In this document: positions 22,582 to 33,879 of the stretch, piece after piece
How the letters are laid out: each line of letters begins with the position of its first letter
Position numbering within the stretch: position 1 is the first letter of the stretch
From: Phragmites australis
Lineage: Eukaryota; Streptophyta; Magnoliopsida; Poales; Poaceae
Assembly (NCBI RefSeq): GCF_958298935.1
Contig: NC_084935.1
Span: 6,582,001-6,646,000, forward strand
Reading direction: 5' to 3'
DNA length: 64,000 nt
The notes under the pieces: model-generated
The model's database searches: none
Seen by the model: only the letters and a program-made list of their open reading frames with translations
What the model was told of the DNA's origin: nothing
Program-made: the position numbers and the translations under genes

Positions 22582-23980
22582 TGTCGGTGTATTTAGAACC
22601 AGGGGTCCCTAAGTCCCAGACCGGCCGTCCACCACATATCACCACCCTGCAAGATAGGTAGAAGCAGAGTCCCGGGAGAGAGCGCTCGGGGCTGCACGTG
22701 GCAGCCCCCGAGGCCTCGGTGCCCCGAAGGTCCCTCCAAGGTGCTCGGGAGAGAGTGCTCGGGGCTGCACGTGGCAGCCCCCGAGGACTCGGTGCCCCAA
22801 AGGTCCCGCTGAAGTACTCGGGAGAGGGTGCGCGGGGCTGCACGTGGCAGCCCCCGAGGACTCGGTGCCCCGAAGGTCCCGCTGAAGTACTCGGGAGAGG
22901 GTGCTCGGGGCTGCACGTGGCAGCCCCCGAGGACTCGGTGCCCCGAAGGTCCCACCGAAGAGCTCGGGAGAGAGTGCGCGGGGCTGCACGTGGCAGCCCC
23001 CGAGGACTCGGTGCCCCGAAGGTCCCACCAAAGAGCTCGGGAGAGAGTGCTCGGGGCTGCACATGGCAGCCCCCGAGGACTCGGTGCCCCGAAGGTCCGC
23101 GCAAGATCGTTCAAAGACTCAAAGGGCCCCGTCGTCAGGGTGTCATCCAGTCAAAGGCCCGATGCCGCATTTAATAGGCGCGCGTGGCCTGACATTCTGA
23201 CATCCTGACATTCTCGGCTGCCCACGCCCCAGTGTCAGACCCTGCCATGCAATGGCAGGGGGGCGTGGGTCCATTAAATGCACGGGTCCCGTCCCGTTTT
23301 CGCCTGCGCGCCTCGGGATAACGTCGCCAGAATCGAAGCGCTCGGCCTGCCACCATGCCCTGGCAGGAGAACAAGACAGGGTGGGCGCACCGGGCACCTC
23401 TGAGGCTGTCCGGTAGGCCCTTTTCAGAGCACCCCGAAGCTTCCGCAGCGGCTGGTGGTCGAATGCACGCCGCCTTCCTCCACCGCCCCTGTCACTTCGC
23501 CAAAATGAAATGATTACGCCTTTCTCCGTGGCACCTGGGCATTCGCGTCCCCTCTTTCCCATTCAGGATATGTCGAGGTCGGCGCATCTATAAAAGGAAA
23601 GGATGGAGGACACCGAAGAGAGAGAGGAAAAAAGGTCAGTCGAAGAACAAAAAAACAACAGCCCCCGATCGCAAGACGATCAAGGGACCAACTAGCTAGA
23701 ACATAAGAGCCTCCTGCTCTTTGTAAACGGTTCTCCTTCGAGAACCAGATATATCCTTGAAGGATCCCCTTCAAGGATAGATATAACACTCATACAGGAG
23801 TAGGGTGTTACGCCTCCGCGCGGCCCGAACCTGTCCAAAAACCCGGTATACCCGCAAGCCATCGCATTTACTTCCGTTCCCGCTCATTTCCCGTACAAGC
23901 TGTTCTAGGATCATCCCCCCGGCCGAATCTCTAAAGAGGGGTCTCTCGGGATCCCTGCGACAGGAGTTCACTCTCCGACA
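22582..23980 (+). repeat. 3' LTR of the Tat-type element
   Basis: It starts TGTCGGTG directly after the G-rich tract gggcccgggggctac (polypurine tract-like, 22566-22581) and ends CTCTCCGACA. The six 73-base units and the TATA box are repeated here. The near identity with the 5' LTR marks a recent insertion. Confidence 0.93.
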
Positions 23981-24991
23981 AATTGGATTGTATTGAAACG
24001 ATTTTGTGAAAAGATTAAACTGGAAAGTATTCAAATATAACTTGAATGATTCAGTTTGAATGCAATCGAATCGAGTTGGATTTGTATAATTCAATTCAGA
24101 TGTAATTGAATTGAATTTGTAAATGTTCAATTTGAGTAAATTGTATTAGATCAGAATGGATTATTCAATTGTGATTGAACTGAAATGGACATCGTGTTGG
24201 TATGAAAATTTGAATACGAGATTCAAACTTGAACCAAGATTCGAACCGACTGAATTAAGTTGCGAAGCGATTGAACCGGAAGAATAAGATTATAACTCGA
24301 ATGATTTGAACCGCACTCGAATACGAAAATGAGAAACATTTGATTGAAACTGGATTTGGGATATCTGGGATTGAATTCAAATAGGAATATTTGAGTTTGG
24401 ATCTGAATTAGAGATTGAATTTGACATTAATTCCGATAAGGGTGTTTGAATTAGGAAAAAGGTTTGATCTAGAAATCTCGGTATTTGAGAGAGGTTTGAA
24501 CTCAAAGGAATTGAATTCAAATTGAAATTCAGTTGAAAAGAATCTAAGAAATATATTTGAATTCGAGAGACATTCAAATTCGTGCCGATCAAAATTAATT
24601 GGGGATTATTCAATTGAGTAATTGAATTATAGATTTGAGTTGGATTGGAAGATCGATTTTCATGAATTGATTTGGATTAGAAAATTACCGAGAAGAACTA
24701 AAACATATTCGAACTGAGAAGCATTCAACACTCGAATTGCCACACAAGAACCATAAGAAAAATAAAGCAAAATGCACATGCTCAATTTATGCAACAATTA
24801 ATTTAGAAATTAACTTAGTGATCTTTGGAATACTTAGCCAAATAATATATTTGAATACACACATACAAGTATATACATATTCAAATATATATCTCCTTGA
24901 TTTTATACTGGTTTAATAATTAGAAAAAGTTTTAATTTGGAGCGATTTTTGCTATATTTTTATATGTTAAAATTCAGGGTGTTACACAAAC

Positions 24992-27900
24992 AGTATTCTA
25001 ATTAATCATCAATAGGATTATTATTTATAGTCATAACCTCCATGATTAACCAAAATATCAGCCTGATAGTCTTGACACGTGTTTTATGCCCAAGATCAGA
25101 ACACATGCCTTACCAACATATAACATCACAACAAGTTTAGGAAAGAGCGAGTAATTAACATTATATTACAAGCCTTTAGAGGATCATCATTTTCAACAAT
25201 TTTCAACAAAAGATTAGAGAAACTATGCAGCAAAAACAAAACCTATTGACTACAAAAGAAGGGTGGAGCCATTTGCCCTGAGGCACCACCTCAAAACACT
25301 GTCACTCCAGTAGTTTGCACTACTCATTCCCGCCACCAATATTGACGGGCGTGAAGTAACCAAATACCAATTCATCCTCACGTGCAGAACCTAAAAGAGC
25401 AGTGTGAGTACGAAGGTGCTCACAAGACTTAATCCATATAAGGTACATATAGATTATCTGACTCCAAGAATTATGCATTGAGCCGCTAGTAAGGAAAAGA
25501 CCACAAGATTAAGTAAAATAGCATGCGACCGCAACATAGACACATATGTGTGAGCATCTATACTTAACTAACTATACCTTTTCAACCTGTAAACCTCAAC
25601 ATAAATATGAACGTATGTGTAACTGGAACAACAATTAATATATCTGTAAACATAGCCATCTCAAACACATACCACACCAAAATCACATTCGTAACTCTAC
25701 AACTGCTGCAAATGGATAGAAACATGCTCATAACCGAGAGCGCGGTAATTTGAATTGTTCTTATACCCTGTAGGGGGTACATCTTTACCCACACGACACA
25801 ATGATCATTCGGCTTGTGCTACTCACTAAAGTACATACAAGAGGGTACTTGTGACAACCTTTCTCATACGCGGAACCACCACAGGCACATGCCCCTATGG
25901 CACCAGGGTTACCGCGAGCAAGTCCCGACCATGCTCCAGCTCCCTGACACCTTGCTTCTCCTCATTTTTTTTCTCTTACGCATCATTGGGCCGCAAGGCA
26001 AGTGTTAGCACGACGTATGATAATTGGCTTACCTTACCATTAGATCAACATGTGGTTAGTACGAAAAGTGCTGGAGCCAACTGCAACAACGATCAGTGGT
26101 TAAACGACGCATGCGATCAATGGTGTCTGGGCTCCTCTCCCGACCTACCCAAGGGAATTCCACATCCGGGCAGGAGAAACACCCCTAACACCGCCCACAT
26201 CTTTCCTCATCATCACAACTCATCCATCTTAACCTCTTAACCATTAATGTAATCAATAAGTAAGACTAGGCTCGCGAAAAACGGATGCACCGTCGTTCGA
26301 CTTCTATCAAGTACCTAAGCAGTGCTAAGCATTTCGATTAACCTTTGACACTAGACACCAATTACATAAAGGCTACAAGGATACTGATAAACAACAACTA
26401 AAGGTAGATGTAATGCAATCAACTTAGATTCTATCCATACAAACCCGACATCGACTCACTGAACATGCAATATACATAGAGCATAATTTATCAAATTAAA
26501 GTTAGATGCTTGCCTTGCTATTTTGGTGCCTGGCTGATGCTACCCGCACAACACTCGCAAAATTCTGGTAGTTCGGTGTTATCCTTGATCGTGCCCGCGT
26601 CACGCTCTGGTCCTTCATTCACTACTGAAGAACGCATGCAATGATGAGCACGAATGATATACAATGAAAGATATTCCACAGTATGACAATAGTGCAAAGC
26701 ATCATGCCATGAGTTTAAAGCCTCAAGGTTTTCTTATTTCGTATTATTGACAAATATTTAATATTTCTTGGATTAATTAAGCTTAAACATATTTTATTAA
26801 CCAATGAAATTCCAGTACATATTTCATAGCTCTTAGTATTTTTAACGTGTATATTATACTCATACAAACCCTACAAAATTGGTTTCACAATTTTTGGAGA
26901 AACATACAATTTCCTATGTATTTTCAAGTTCCAGCCGATTTAACACTTGATCAATAAATCAATCTTACTATTTCTGAATCAAGCAGATTATTAAATGGCT
27001 CTAAACCATTTTGCATTGGTGGGGAGCTAGCCTCAATCGCTGATAGCAGGCTTGGCATTTTGACCCCGAGTCAAAATCGACGCGCGCCATAGCTAGACAG
27101 CGCCAGGCGGCACGGGCGGCCTCGTCGACGGTGAGCGACGACGTGGCTCGGCCAGCAGAGGGTAGAGGCAGCACTAGCACGATAGGGGGAATGCATCGGT
27201 GGCGCATGTAGTCAACAGCGATGGCCGGAGAGCGGCCAACGGCGGCGCACAACGATGGTGACATGGTGACGGTTGGGTCCAAGCGTGCGAGCGGCGAACG
27301 ACAGCCCAAACGGTCAAGCTGAGGGTACCTACGACATCTATGCGCCCTAGAAAACTCAACGGTGCGGCTACTGGATGATGAGCCCGGCGCCAGCTCAGTC
27401 GATGACGTGCGCCAAGGCGGTGACGACGAATGGCTCACGCGGAGACCGCACTGGTGTCAGGCAAAAGGAAAAGGAGCGCACACTAAAGACTTTGTGGGGA
27501 ACATGAAATCTCACCTTACGATCGGTTGGGCCGGAGAGTAGTGGCACAGTGGCTCGACGGAGAGGGGTGGAATGGATGCGCCAGAACCGAGGAAGATGAG
27601 GGGCAGCGCGTCGGCTCACAGTGAATCTAGAGGGGAAAGCTCGGGTGAGGTTCCATGAAGCTCAGGCCCAGCTAGATGGAGCTTGGGCATGGAAACTTGG
27701 CCGGCGGTGCGTGATGCGATGCTCAACTCAGCTCTGCGCTAGGCGCGTACGAGAAGAATGGGGGAGAGACGAGCGGGCAGGGGGGGCGATAAGGCTAGTG
27801 GCCATGTGCTCGGGGTCAAGGAAATCAGCGTCGATGACTTGTGTCAGTGAATGGCTGGTGGCCGCAAAAGTCCATAATGGCGGCCGACCAGAGAGCAGAG

Positions 27901-28385
27901 AGGAGGGATGGGAGATGAACAGTAACCGTTCAGGTGAAAAAGATATCCCTCCTTTCTAATCCATTTGGAGATCTTTATGTGGTCCAAAATTCATGGGACA
28001 CATTTTGTGTGAAATTATAATTCTTTTGCAACCCATTTTAACTTGTTCGGCCCAAAAATCTTGAGCCAAATTTGAAATAAAATTATTCAAACATGCACCC
28101 TTTTCTAACTTGTTGTAATTTTTATGCCTTCAAAATAACTCCTAAAAATTTGGAAAAAATTACTAATATTCATCACTTATTGTAGACTAATTTCTAAAAT
28201 TATTTCCAACCCTATGTCGTATAGAAATATTGTGAGTTGCTTCACAAGACATCAATTATTATTCAACTTAACCATTTTGGGTAAGCTTTAATTGAATTAA
28301 TTACATGCTCAACACTTCAATTATGATGTTAATGATGGTCATGAATGCTCAATTACGTGCTTACAGACTTTGGGCTGTCATAACA
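24992..28385 (-). repeat. Main part of the left LTR of the Tekay element
   Basis: It continues the 19 bases at 13238-13256. Its first 660 bases match 37183-37647, the right LTR. It has a GAGTAC hairpin at 25406-25421, a GC-rich block at 27050-27930 with frames on both strands that are not recognisable, then an AT-rich end finishing ctgtcataaca. On the minus strand it reads TGTTATGACAG...CACA, the correct TG..CA. Confidence 0.85.
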
Positions 28386-28396
28386 CTCCCCCACTT
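28386..28396 (-). other. Polypurine tract of the Tekay element
   Basis: The plus strand reads ctcccccactt directly after the LTR end, so the minus strand reads aagtgggggag right before the LTR start. This is where plus-strand DNA synthesis of the element would be primed. Confidence 0.8.
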
Positions 28397-28853
28397 AAAA
28401 GAATCTCGTCCCGAGATTTGGGTGAGGTTCGGGAAGGGCGTAATGAAAAAGGAGTTCCAGAAATGGAATGGTAACGACATTGAAAAGATGACACGACCCT
28501 AGTTTTCTTAGTGCCATATTCACCTAGATAAGCTAATCCTATAACAAGGATATACAAGGTAACAAGCGGATATGGTGCGAGTGCTGGCAGTATCACCATC
28601 CTTTCTGATCTCAGTTCATTGACATGACAAAGTAACAAATTCTACTTATATTCATGAGAGAACAAAGGTGAGGGTGGCCTCCTCAGGGACTGGATGGTGA
28701 TTGTGTACATATATAAGAACAATAGGAATATAAGATTCCTACGAAAACATGGGTGGCATGGGTGGGATGATAGAACTTTCATTTTACTCAAAAGTGAACA
28801 CATCTCAACGATAGGCAAGGTGTTTCATGACGTCTATATGATTATAGCATCAT

Positions 28854-29978
28854 TTACATATTGGAGAAGAGCTCGAGAAAATCAGTGCGAAGCTGGTCTT
28901 CATGTTCCCACGTAACTTCATCTTCGGAGTGATTACTCCATTGAACCTTGATAAACTTAATGGAATACCATCACATCTTGCGTTCCGCTTTGTCCAAGAT
29001 ACGGATTGGTCGCTCGAAGTAGGTCAGATCAGGTTGCAAGTTTTAACTTGCAATTTCAGTGACTTCAGTTGGAACTCGAAGGTACTTCTTCAACTGTGAG
29101 ACATGCAATACATTATGTACGGCGGAGAGGGATGGAGGTAAGTCCAATTGATAGGCCATCACTCCATGCCGAGCAATGATTTGGAATGGTCCCACATAAC
29201 AAGGTGCTAGCTTGCCTCAAACTTGAAAGCGTCGAACTCCTTTGAGTGGAGACACCTTGAGATACACAAAATCTCCATTGGTGAACTCAAGGCCTCGACG
29301 ATGGCGATCCGCATAGCTCTTATGTCGGGACTGAACCGTGAGGAGGCATTTTTGAATAGCCAGAACATGTTCTTCTGCCTCTTAGACCAAATTCGGGCCT
29401 AAGAAAGCCCTTTTGCCGGATTCAGACCAATTTAAGGGCGTTCGACATCTTCGGCTATAGAGAGCTTATAACGGTGACATTTTGATGTTTGAATGATAGC
29501 TATTGTTGTAGGAGAACTCATCAAACGACAAGCAAAACTCCCTCTTCTTCCCATACGTGAGGGCACATGACCGCAACATATCTTCTAAGATTTGATTCAC
29601 CCTCTTGATTTCACCATCGGTTTGAGGGTGGTAAGCGATGCTGTGGAAGAACTCGATCCCCATAGATTCATGAAGGCCCCTCCATAAATGAGAAGTGAAC
29701 TGAGTGCCTCGATTGGAGATGATCTTCTTCGGAATCCCATGAAGGCAAACAATCCGAGTGAGATACATCTCTTCCTATTGCTTGATCGAGTACGTGGTCC
29801 TAACAGGAATGAAATGAGTGGATTTTGTGAACCAATCCACAATGGACCAAATTGAGTCATATCCCTGTGAGGTCTTCGGTAATCTGGTAATGAAATCCAT
29901 TTCGATCTCCTCCCACTTCCAGGAGGGAATGGGCAACAGCTGGAGCGTACCGACTGGCTTGAAATGTTTGGCCTTCAC
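28854..29978 (-). pseudogene. Integrase and chromodomain remnant of the Tekay element
   Basis: Minus-strand frames give the integrase core: EMDFITRLPKTSQGYDSIW, SIVDWFTKSTHF, then HGIPKKIISNRGTQFTS and YHPQTDGEIKRVNQILEDML. A stop lies between the first two blocks (near 29775). The second catalytic Asp is Asn (SNRG) and the Glu expected in the last block is Lys (EIKR), so two of three DDE residues are lost. Further on come YQLDLPPSL-type and LHVSQLKKYL-type C-terminal blocks, then a chromodomain: ERPIRILDKAERKM, a stop, IKFIKVQWSNHSEDEVTWE and EDQLRTDFLELF before the final stop at 28854. Chromodomains steer chromoviruses to heterochromatin. The copy is clearly inactive. Confidence 0.88.
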
Positions 29979-30229
29979 CCTTTGGTAGACATCACACTCA
30001 GCTACATGTCAAGTGATCTCTCGCTTCATGCGAGTCCACCAGATCTGGTCTTGAGGTCTTGTTATATCTTGGTACTTCCTGGATGGATGGACAATAATGA
30101 ATCATGGGTCACGTCCAGAATCTTCTTCCTCAATGCCTCAACCTTTGGAACCACTAGCCTCTTCCCAAACCACATAATACCTTGATCATATATAGAAAAG
30201 CATGTGGCTTTGCCTTCCTTCATTTTGTC

Positions 30230-30815
30230 TCAGATTTGGGCCATGCCCTTATCGTCTTTTTGAGCTTCCTTGATTTGATCCAAGAGGGTGGACTTGATCT
30301 CCAGGTTAGCAAGAAATCCCTTCGGAACCATTTTGAGCCCAAGCCGTCGAAAGTCATCACAAAGTGTGGCATTCCCAGGCTTGACCATGAGCCAATTGCA
30401 TCGAGCCTTTCGACTCAGTGCATCGACGACCACATTGGCCTTGCCGGGATGATAATGAACTTCTAGTTCATAGTCCTTGATTAATTCGAGCCATCTTCTC
30501 TGTCTCATATTCAGATTAGCTTGAGTGAATATATACATAAGACTTTTGTGATCCGTATAGATACGGCACATATTTCCTAATAGGTAGTGGCACCAAATCT
30601 TCAGAGTATGCACCACTACTGTAAGTCCTAAATCATGGGTTGGATAGTTCTCTTCATGGCGCTTCAATTAGCGCGAGGCATAAGCGACAAATCGTCCTTC
30701 TTGCATGAGGACATAGCTGAGGCCTATGCAGGAAGCATCGCAATAGACGTCAAACCCTTGCCTACTTTGGGTTGAGCAAGAACGGGAGCAGTCGTGAGTA
30801 GTTTCTTCAAAGTAT
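30230..30815 (-). pseudogene. RNase H remnant of the Tekay element
   Basis: Reading from 30815 leftwards, LKKLLTTAPVLAQP is followed by a frameshift, then VYCDASCIGLSYVLMQEGRF and AYASR, a TAA stop, [13 protein letters not shown] and [11 protein letters not shown], ending in [19 protein letters not shown]. This is the usual Ty3 RNase H with a linker to integrase. A stop and a frameshift break it. It is cut from the RT part by the LTR at 30816-33879, and about 15 residues between the two halves are missing. Confidence 0.85.
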
Positions 30816-33800
30816 TATAACACCCAGTTTTAAAGGAATGAAGCTGGGCACAACACATGTATGCCAGGATTAAGTTTCATACATGCGTTACATCATCAGT
30901 GTATCATCACAGTGCCATTATTATAGTAATGTTAATAACTTATTACAAAAGGACCCGAGAGTCTAAAATAAAACACAGTAGAACAAGAGAGCTTCAGCGC
31001 CAGCGGGTCTTCCATCTTCCACAAGCGTCAACTGGGGGCACACCAGCCTAGAACAGGAGCTCCGGGTCGAAGTCGTCCTCATTGGAGGATGCAGCTTCAT
31101 AGCGGCTTCTGGACAGGAGAATGATGCAAGAAAGGGGACAACATGTGTGAGTACAAAATGTACTCCGCAAGTGTGGGAAAACATGCTATGGGGCTAAGTC
31201 AAGGAAATTTTAGACACTGGTTAACTGCTCTAAACAACTATGACCTATGACTTCAACAACAGACATCCTTTTTACTAAGTGTGAAGATATATCTATAACA
31301 AAAAGGATGACTCATCGGATTCCATCCGACAACCAAGACTCACTAGGTAATTCAATTACCCAGCTACTTGACTATCCATACCAAAACCCTGATCCCAGCT
31401 AATCAAGAAGAAGTCCAAGCCCACTCTTGTCCATGAGCATGGCTGATCAGATCAGTTTGATACTCTACAGAGTTTGCATAGCTTTCCCCACGAGTCATGA
31501 TTCCCGTGTTGCTTCACACTTTTGAGGTGTGGAGTCGGGGTCTCACTACAATGCCTTTCCAAAGTTCTCGCCGATCCGTAGGCACCCGTTGAGGTTTCAC
31601 AGCTAACAGACGATTTCATCACTACAGAAGCTCCCTCTTGCGCCACTCAACAGTCCATTGGTGCCCACAGAACCGGATGTGTGGCTAATTAGTTGGCCAG
31701 TCTGTACCCATATAGACCTTGTGGGTGTGCGGATTAGCTTGGTTACATGTTCAAGAACCGGTCCTTAGAATCCCACAGAGGAACAACCACAAACCTACTA
31801 TGCACCACCACCTCAAACCAACCATCCAGTTAGGATCCCTATACCATGTTGCTACAAGATTACCATACCCGATTCTTGTTGCATAAACATTAGTCAAGAT
31901 TAACATTTATCCAAGTATGACAGCACTAGTATATCTACCCTTCTTTAACCATGACTTATCAACGACGACAAGGAATAATCATACAAAAGCTAGTAACCCT
32001 AACATGAGATTCTAATTTTGACAAGCATGCAATGAAGGATAAATAACTACACATGAATCCTAAAATAGGAGCAAGATGTTCAAGGGCACTTGCCTTCAGC
32101 TGAGAGTTGCTCAAAGTCTTCAAAAACTTGTTCTTGCAGATTCCCGAACTGATCACCTCCTAAAAGACATAACCAAAAAAGTACACAAGGGAAACTACAA
32201 AGATCAGTACACCAAACAATACTAAATCTAGGTAAAAAATCCTATAAAAAAATATTCTAGACATCGCTACAAACATTTGAGCATGAAAATCGTCCAAATC
32301 GAAGTCACGAGCAAAAAGTTACGAGCTTTTGAAGTTCTAGGGGCTTTTTTGCAAATTTCACTTGTTTTCCGGGAATAAACTGATTTGTTTTTATACTAAA
32401 AATCTTATTTATGACATCATAAATCAAAATGGGATTATTTTCCAATTGAAAAGCATGTGGAAAAGGTTCATGGGCTCATGGACCACGGCCTGAAGGCCGA
32501 TCCATGGGTCTACGATGGATCGATTATGAGATGGTGAAGGGGTACGTGATCTCGGCCATTGGATCTCGATTGGATGGCCAGGGCGAAGGGGGCTTGGACC
32601 GGGGGTGTGGACATGGGTAGTGGCCGGCCGACGACGGTGGGGTCATCGGCGCATCACCAGAGTGCATGAAATTGCGTATCCGGCCATGTATCACGATGGG
32701 ACAAGGCGCAAAAATGAAGAGGAGGGCAAGAGGATCATCACCGTGGGCTTCTCGTCGGTGGAGAAGGGCGGAGGGAGGCCGGTGATAGAGAGAGGTGGAC
32801 GGCGGGGCTCGATCACGACGCGAGCGGTGCTTCACATGTCGGGCGACGCTGAGCTACGGCCGGGAGCTTCTCCGATGACCCTGCGAAGCTGTGGAGGGGA
32901 GGAAAAGGTTAGAGATGGCTCTTCCACGGTGAATTGAGACGGCTGTGGAGCTCTCACCGGCAACGAAGAAGACGACGGCGCTGAGGGTGAAACCGAGTGG
33001 GAAAGGAGGGGGAAACAGGTTGAATTGGTGCAAAACCTCACCATGGAGACAATGGCCAACTTATAAGCATGAGAGGGGAAGTGCATCAGCCGGGATTTGA
33101 AGATATTGGCTGGTAGCCTTAAAGGAGTTGAATGCGGTGGTTTCCTCATTTGAGAGGGGTAATGGAGGGGGAAACGAGCGGGGCGAAGTGATTAAGGGGC
33201 AGGGATCGTGGCCACAGCCTTTAATTGATGCGGAACGGTGCGGGGAGGCTCGGATTTGAACGGGCGGTGCGAGATTTTGGGGGTGGAGTGAGCTCGGGTG
33301 GGAGGAGGAAGAAGAGGAGCCAGCGGGTGAGCGCACGGTTCGGCGGCTCGGCTCGGCTCCAGCCGGGCCCATGCGACAGCAAGAGAGGGTAGGGAAGTGG
33401 TGACTCAGGCGCTGTGGGCAGGCCGGCTCGGGCGGCCCAACACGGGAGAAGGCCGGTTCAGCCTGGCGGTCCTGGCCCAGTGCACACGCGGGAACGGTCG
33501 GGCTTTGGCCCAACAGGGAGAGGATGGGGGAAAACGGCCCGAAAAAGAGAGAGGGAGAGGGGGAGGAAGGGTTTGGGCCGGATTTTGAGAGGAAAATGGC
33601 CCGAGATGGTTAAGAATTTTGGAAAAGATTTTCTCTTTACTTTTAAACCATTTTCGCAAAGAGCTTTTAAATGAGCGCCTTCTAGTGAACTTTTTGCAAA
33701 CATTTTTCACCCATAAAAGCCTATTGCAACTACTGCAGCATGAATGCATCAAACATAGATATAACTTGTAGCAAATTAAATTTAGAAATTAATTTCCTTC

Positions 33801-33879
33801 CAAATTGAACAAAATCTACAACTCCTATTTAACTTCTAGCAAAATTTTAAACTATTGCAAAAATTGAAAATTGAATACA
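30816..33879 (-). mobile_element. Third Tekay-like LTR, splitting the pol gene
   Basis: The pol reading is interrupted from about 30816 (tataacacccag) to about 33879 (ttgaataca). The insert has the layout of the other Tekay-like LTRs: a GAGTAC hairpin at 31149-31165 (about 330 bases in), a GC-rich block at 32450-33590 ending in a GA tract, and an AT-rich end. No internal coding is seen, so it is probably a solo LTR. The flanks agtat and ctccc do not match and some pol sequence is missing, so a deletion at one edge is likely and the exact ends are uncertain. Confidence 0.65.

Larger units (their letters stand above)
17739..23980 (+). mobile_element. Young Tat-type LTR retrotransposon, internally deleted
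   Basis: Two LTRs of 1405 and 1399 bases bracket a 3438-base interior. The element is flanked by aattg on both sides (17734-17738 and 23981-23985). Hand comparison of the LTRs shows about four substitutions and one 6-base gap. The interior keeps only the start of gag, then the very end of integrase, then a 2.3-kb tail with an antisense frame. Everything between (rest of gag, protease, RT, RNase H, most of integrase) is missing, so it must have moved with proteins from another element. TGTCGGTG..CCGACA ends, the tggcgcgccaggtaggggg leader and the long 3' tail with antisense ORF fit the Tat lineage of Ty3 elements in grasses. Confidence 0.9.
13257..24986 (-). mobile_element. Second Tekay-like LTR (probably solo) nested in left LTR, itself interrupted
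   Basis: It starts tgtcaggacccc at 13257 and ends cagggtgttaca at 24986. It is flanked by caaat (13252-13256) and caaac (24987-24991), a 5-base target duplication with one change. The uninterrupted host sequence is visible in the other LTR copy at 37165 (ccgtccaaacag). Without the inner insertion (17739-23985) it is about 5.5 kb long. No primer site, gag or pol is seen in it, which favours a solo LTR with an unusually long AT-rich half. Its layout (hairpin near the left end, GC-rich block 16265-17400, GA tract, ttgaattc-rich AT block) matches the other Tekay-like LTRs here. The GC-rich block has long open frames on both strands, none recognisable. Confidence 0.75.

Noticed and set aside
33061..33752. 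Overlapping frames of 110-150 codons on both strands
   Set aside because: They fall in the GC-rich block of the LTR at 30816-33879 and show no domain or codon pattern.
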